Assembly (NCBI GenBank): GCA_938008925.1
Contig: CALLIQ010000220.1
Location: 1 to 5,838 of the forward strand
DNA length: 5,838 bases
Source of the DNA: an uncultured Acidimicrobiales bacterium
Lineage (GTDB): Bacteria; Actinomycetota; Acidimicrobiia; Acidimicrobiales; SZUA-35
Direction of reading: 5' to 3'
Notes under the pieces: model-generated
What the model was told of the DNA's origin: nothing
Databases searched by the model: none
Seen by the model: only the letters and a program-made list of their open reading frames with translations
Part shown: in pieces, positions 4,688-5,838 of the stretch
How the letters are laid out: each line of letters begins with the position of its first letter
Numbering within the stretch: the stretch's first letter is position 1
Made by a program: the position numbers and the translations under genes

Positions 4688-5838
4688 ATGGGCCTCGGGG
4701 CGCGTCTCGCCATCTTCTTCGCCGCCGTCGCCGCGACCACTGCCCTGGTCGTCGGTGGGGCATCGTTCGTGGCCACCAATCGACAGGTCACCGCCGAGCT
4801 CGATTCGTTCCTGAGCCAGCGCGCTGACGAGATCGACGACGGTCAACGCGACCGCCCGTCCGACCGTCGAGACGACGACCGACGGTCCGAGGGGCAGAGC
4901 ATCGCGGTCGACCCCGATTCCGAGGTCCAGGTGATCGACAAAGACGGCGACGTCACGTCGAACTCCGGCCTTCTCCTTCCCGTCGAGGCCGCCGATCGAG
5001 CGATCGCGACCCAGGACGACGCCACACTCTTCCGAACGATCTCGATCGACGGCGTCGAGCATCGAATGATCACGCAGTCGCTCAAGGGCGGCGGTGCCGT
5101 GCAGGTCGCCCGCTCGCTGAGCGAGTCGAGAAGCCTCGTCGACGACCTGAGCACGCGTCTGCTCGTCGTTTCGATCATCGCTGCGCTCGTGGCCGGGTTC
5201 GCCGGCTGGATCGTCGCCCAACGAACCACCCGACCCCTGCGCTCGTTGAGCGAGACGCTCGACCACATCACCGAGACCCAGGACTTCGCAACCCCGGTGC
5301 CGGCGACCGACGACCGCGACGAGGTCGGCCGTCTGTCGAGAGGTTTCAACCGCCTCATGGGCGCACTGCGAATGTCGCGCGAGCAACAGGAGCGGCTCGT
5401 GCAGGACGCCGCGCACGAACTGCGAACACCGCTCACGAGCATGCGCGCCAACGTCGAGTGGCTGATGCAGGCGCCCGACCTCGACCCCGCAGTGCGAGCT
5501 GAAACGCTCGCCGACGTCCGCCGCGAACTCGTCGAACTCAACGACGTCATGGCCGAGATCGTCAACCTCGCGACCGATTCCTACGCCGAGCCCGAGCTCG
5601 TCCCGACCGACCTCGTGCCCGTCGTCGAGCAGGTGGTCGAGCGCTTCACCCGCCGAACCGGCCGCATCGTCGACCGAGACTTCGCGCCCGTCATGGTCGT
5701 CGGCGATGCCGACCAGCTCGATCGAGCGATCGCCAATCTGCTCCACAACGCCAACAAATACAGTCCCGACGGCAGTCCGATCGGCATCTCGGCGGGCCCG
5801 AACGGCGTGTTCGTCGACGACGCTGGCCCTGGAATCCC
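4688..5838 (+). CDS. Membrane sensor histidine kinase, MprB-like, C-terminus cut by window edge
   Basis: This reads from the ATG at 4688, one base after the response regulator's stop, to the window end: 383 residues plus two bases. Transmembrane helix 1 (about 7-29) and helix 2 (158-177) bracket an extracytoplasmic sensor of about 128 residues. A HAMP linker follows (about 178-228), with the family's P-x-x-x-L (RPLRSLSETL) and DEVGRLSRGFN. The dimerisation/phosphotransfer domain has the H-box AAHELRTPLTS with His243 as phosphoacceptor and Glu244/Thr247 as probable phosphatase residues. The ATPase domain shows the N-box IANLLHNANKYSP (Asn354) and the start of the G1 box DDAGPGI (Asp378-Ile383); later boxes lie off the window. 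Residues 46-70 of the sensor are almost all Asp, Arg, Glu, Ser and Gly. The sensor otherwise fits the MprB/BaeS pattern, with a VQVIDKDGDV strand and GGGAVQVARSLSE before helix 2. It is the cognate kinase by position; its signal is unknown. Confidence 0.95.
   Translation, partial: MGLGARLAIFFAAVAATTALVVGGASFVATNRQVTAELDSFLSQRADEIDDGQRDRPSDRRDDDRRSEGQSIAVDPDSEVQVIDKDGDVTSNSGLLLPVEAADRAIATQDDATLFRTISIDGVEHRMITQSLKGGGAVQVARSLSESRSLVDDLSTRLLVVSIIAALVAGFAGWIVAQRTTRPLRSLSETLDHITETQDFATPVPATDDRDEVGRLSRGFNRLMGALRMSREQQERLVQDAAHELRTPLTSMRANVEWLMQAPDLDPAVRAETLADVRRELVELNDVMAEIVNLATDSYAEPELVPTDLVPVVEQVVERFTRRTGRIVDRDFAPVMVVGDADQLDRAIANLLHNANKYSPDGSPIGISAGPNGVFVDDAGPGI

Noticed and set aside
3733..4791. 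A 352-codon open frame on the minus strand opposite the response regulator
   Set aside because: It crosses three well-supported plus-strand features, is rich in His/Asp/Arg with no membrane or family pattern, and mirrors the codon bias of the real gene.
4529..5746. A 405-codon open frame on the minus strand opposite the kinase
   Set aside because: It lies antisense to a kinase with all expected motifs, has no recognisable domain, and is the kind of long reverse frame that GC-rich coding DNA produces.

Overview
The window is GC-rich bacterial DNA with the codon and gene style of an actinomycete (Actinomycetota). An Acidimicrobiia/Ilumatobacter-like origin is a guess from the overall look and was not tested. 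It holds six protein genes, two of them cut by the window edges. I see no rRNA, tRNA, IS element, phage gene or CRISPR array. No gene-free stretch exceeds about 190 bases.

Layout from left to right: (1) 1-1023, minus strand, the N-terminal 341 residues of an exported protein with a signal peptide, an acidic linker and three cysteine pairs. (2) 1092-2330, plus strand, an MFS transporter of the EntS/MFS_3 type, divergent from gene 1 across about 68 bases. (3) 2315-2365, three tandem copies of a 17-bp unit that begin inside the transporter's last codons. (4) 2368-3051, minus strand, a DoxX/DoxD-like membrane protein that converges on the transporter. (5) 3052-3224, a divergent intergenic region with a phased set of GGCAA/TTGCC half-sites. 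(6) 3225-3797, plus strand, a small exported acidic protein. (7) 3798-3987, a 190-base spacer rich in hairpins, the best a 16-bp stem-loop at 3850-3887. (8) 3988-4686 and 4688-5838, plus strand, an OmpR-family response regulator followed one base later by its membrane histidine kinase (MprAB-like). The kinase runs off the right edge.

The clearest functional unit is the two-component system. The secreted acidic protein just upstream, on the same strand, is a plausible target or extracytoplasmic partner of the kinase, but the structured spacer between them argues against one simple operon. The transporter and DoxX-like protein are single genes in convergent orientation and their substrates are unknown. 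Two exported proteins and the kinase sensor domain share long stretches dense in Asp/Glu or Asp/Arg.

The most interesting non-coding signals are the strand-specific hairpin cluster at 3779-3887, the half-site array at 3084-3167, and the 17-bp tandem triplication at the transporter's stop codon. Nothing here amounts to a demonstrated new system. These are leads.
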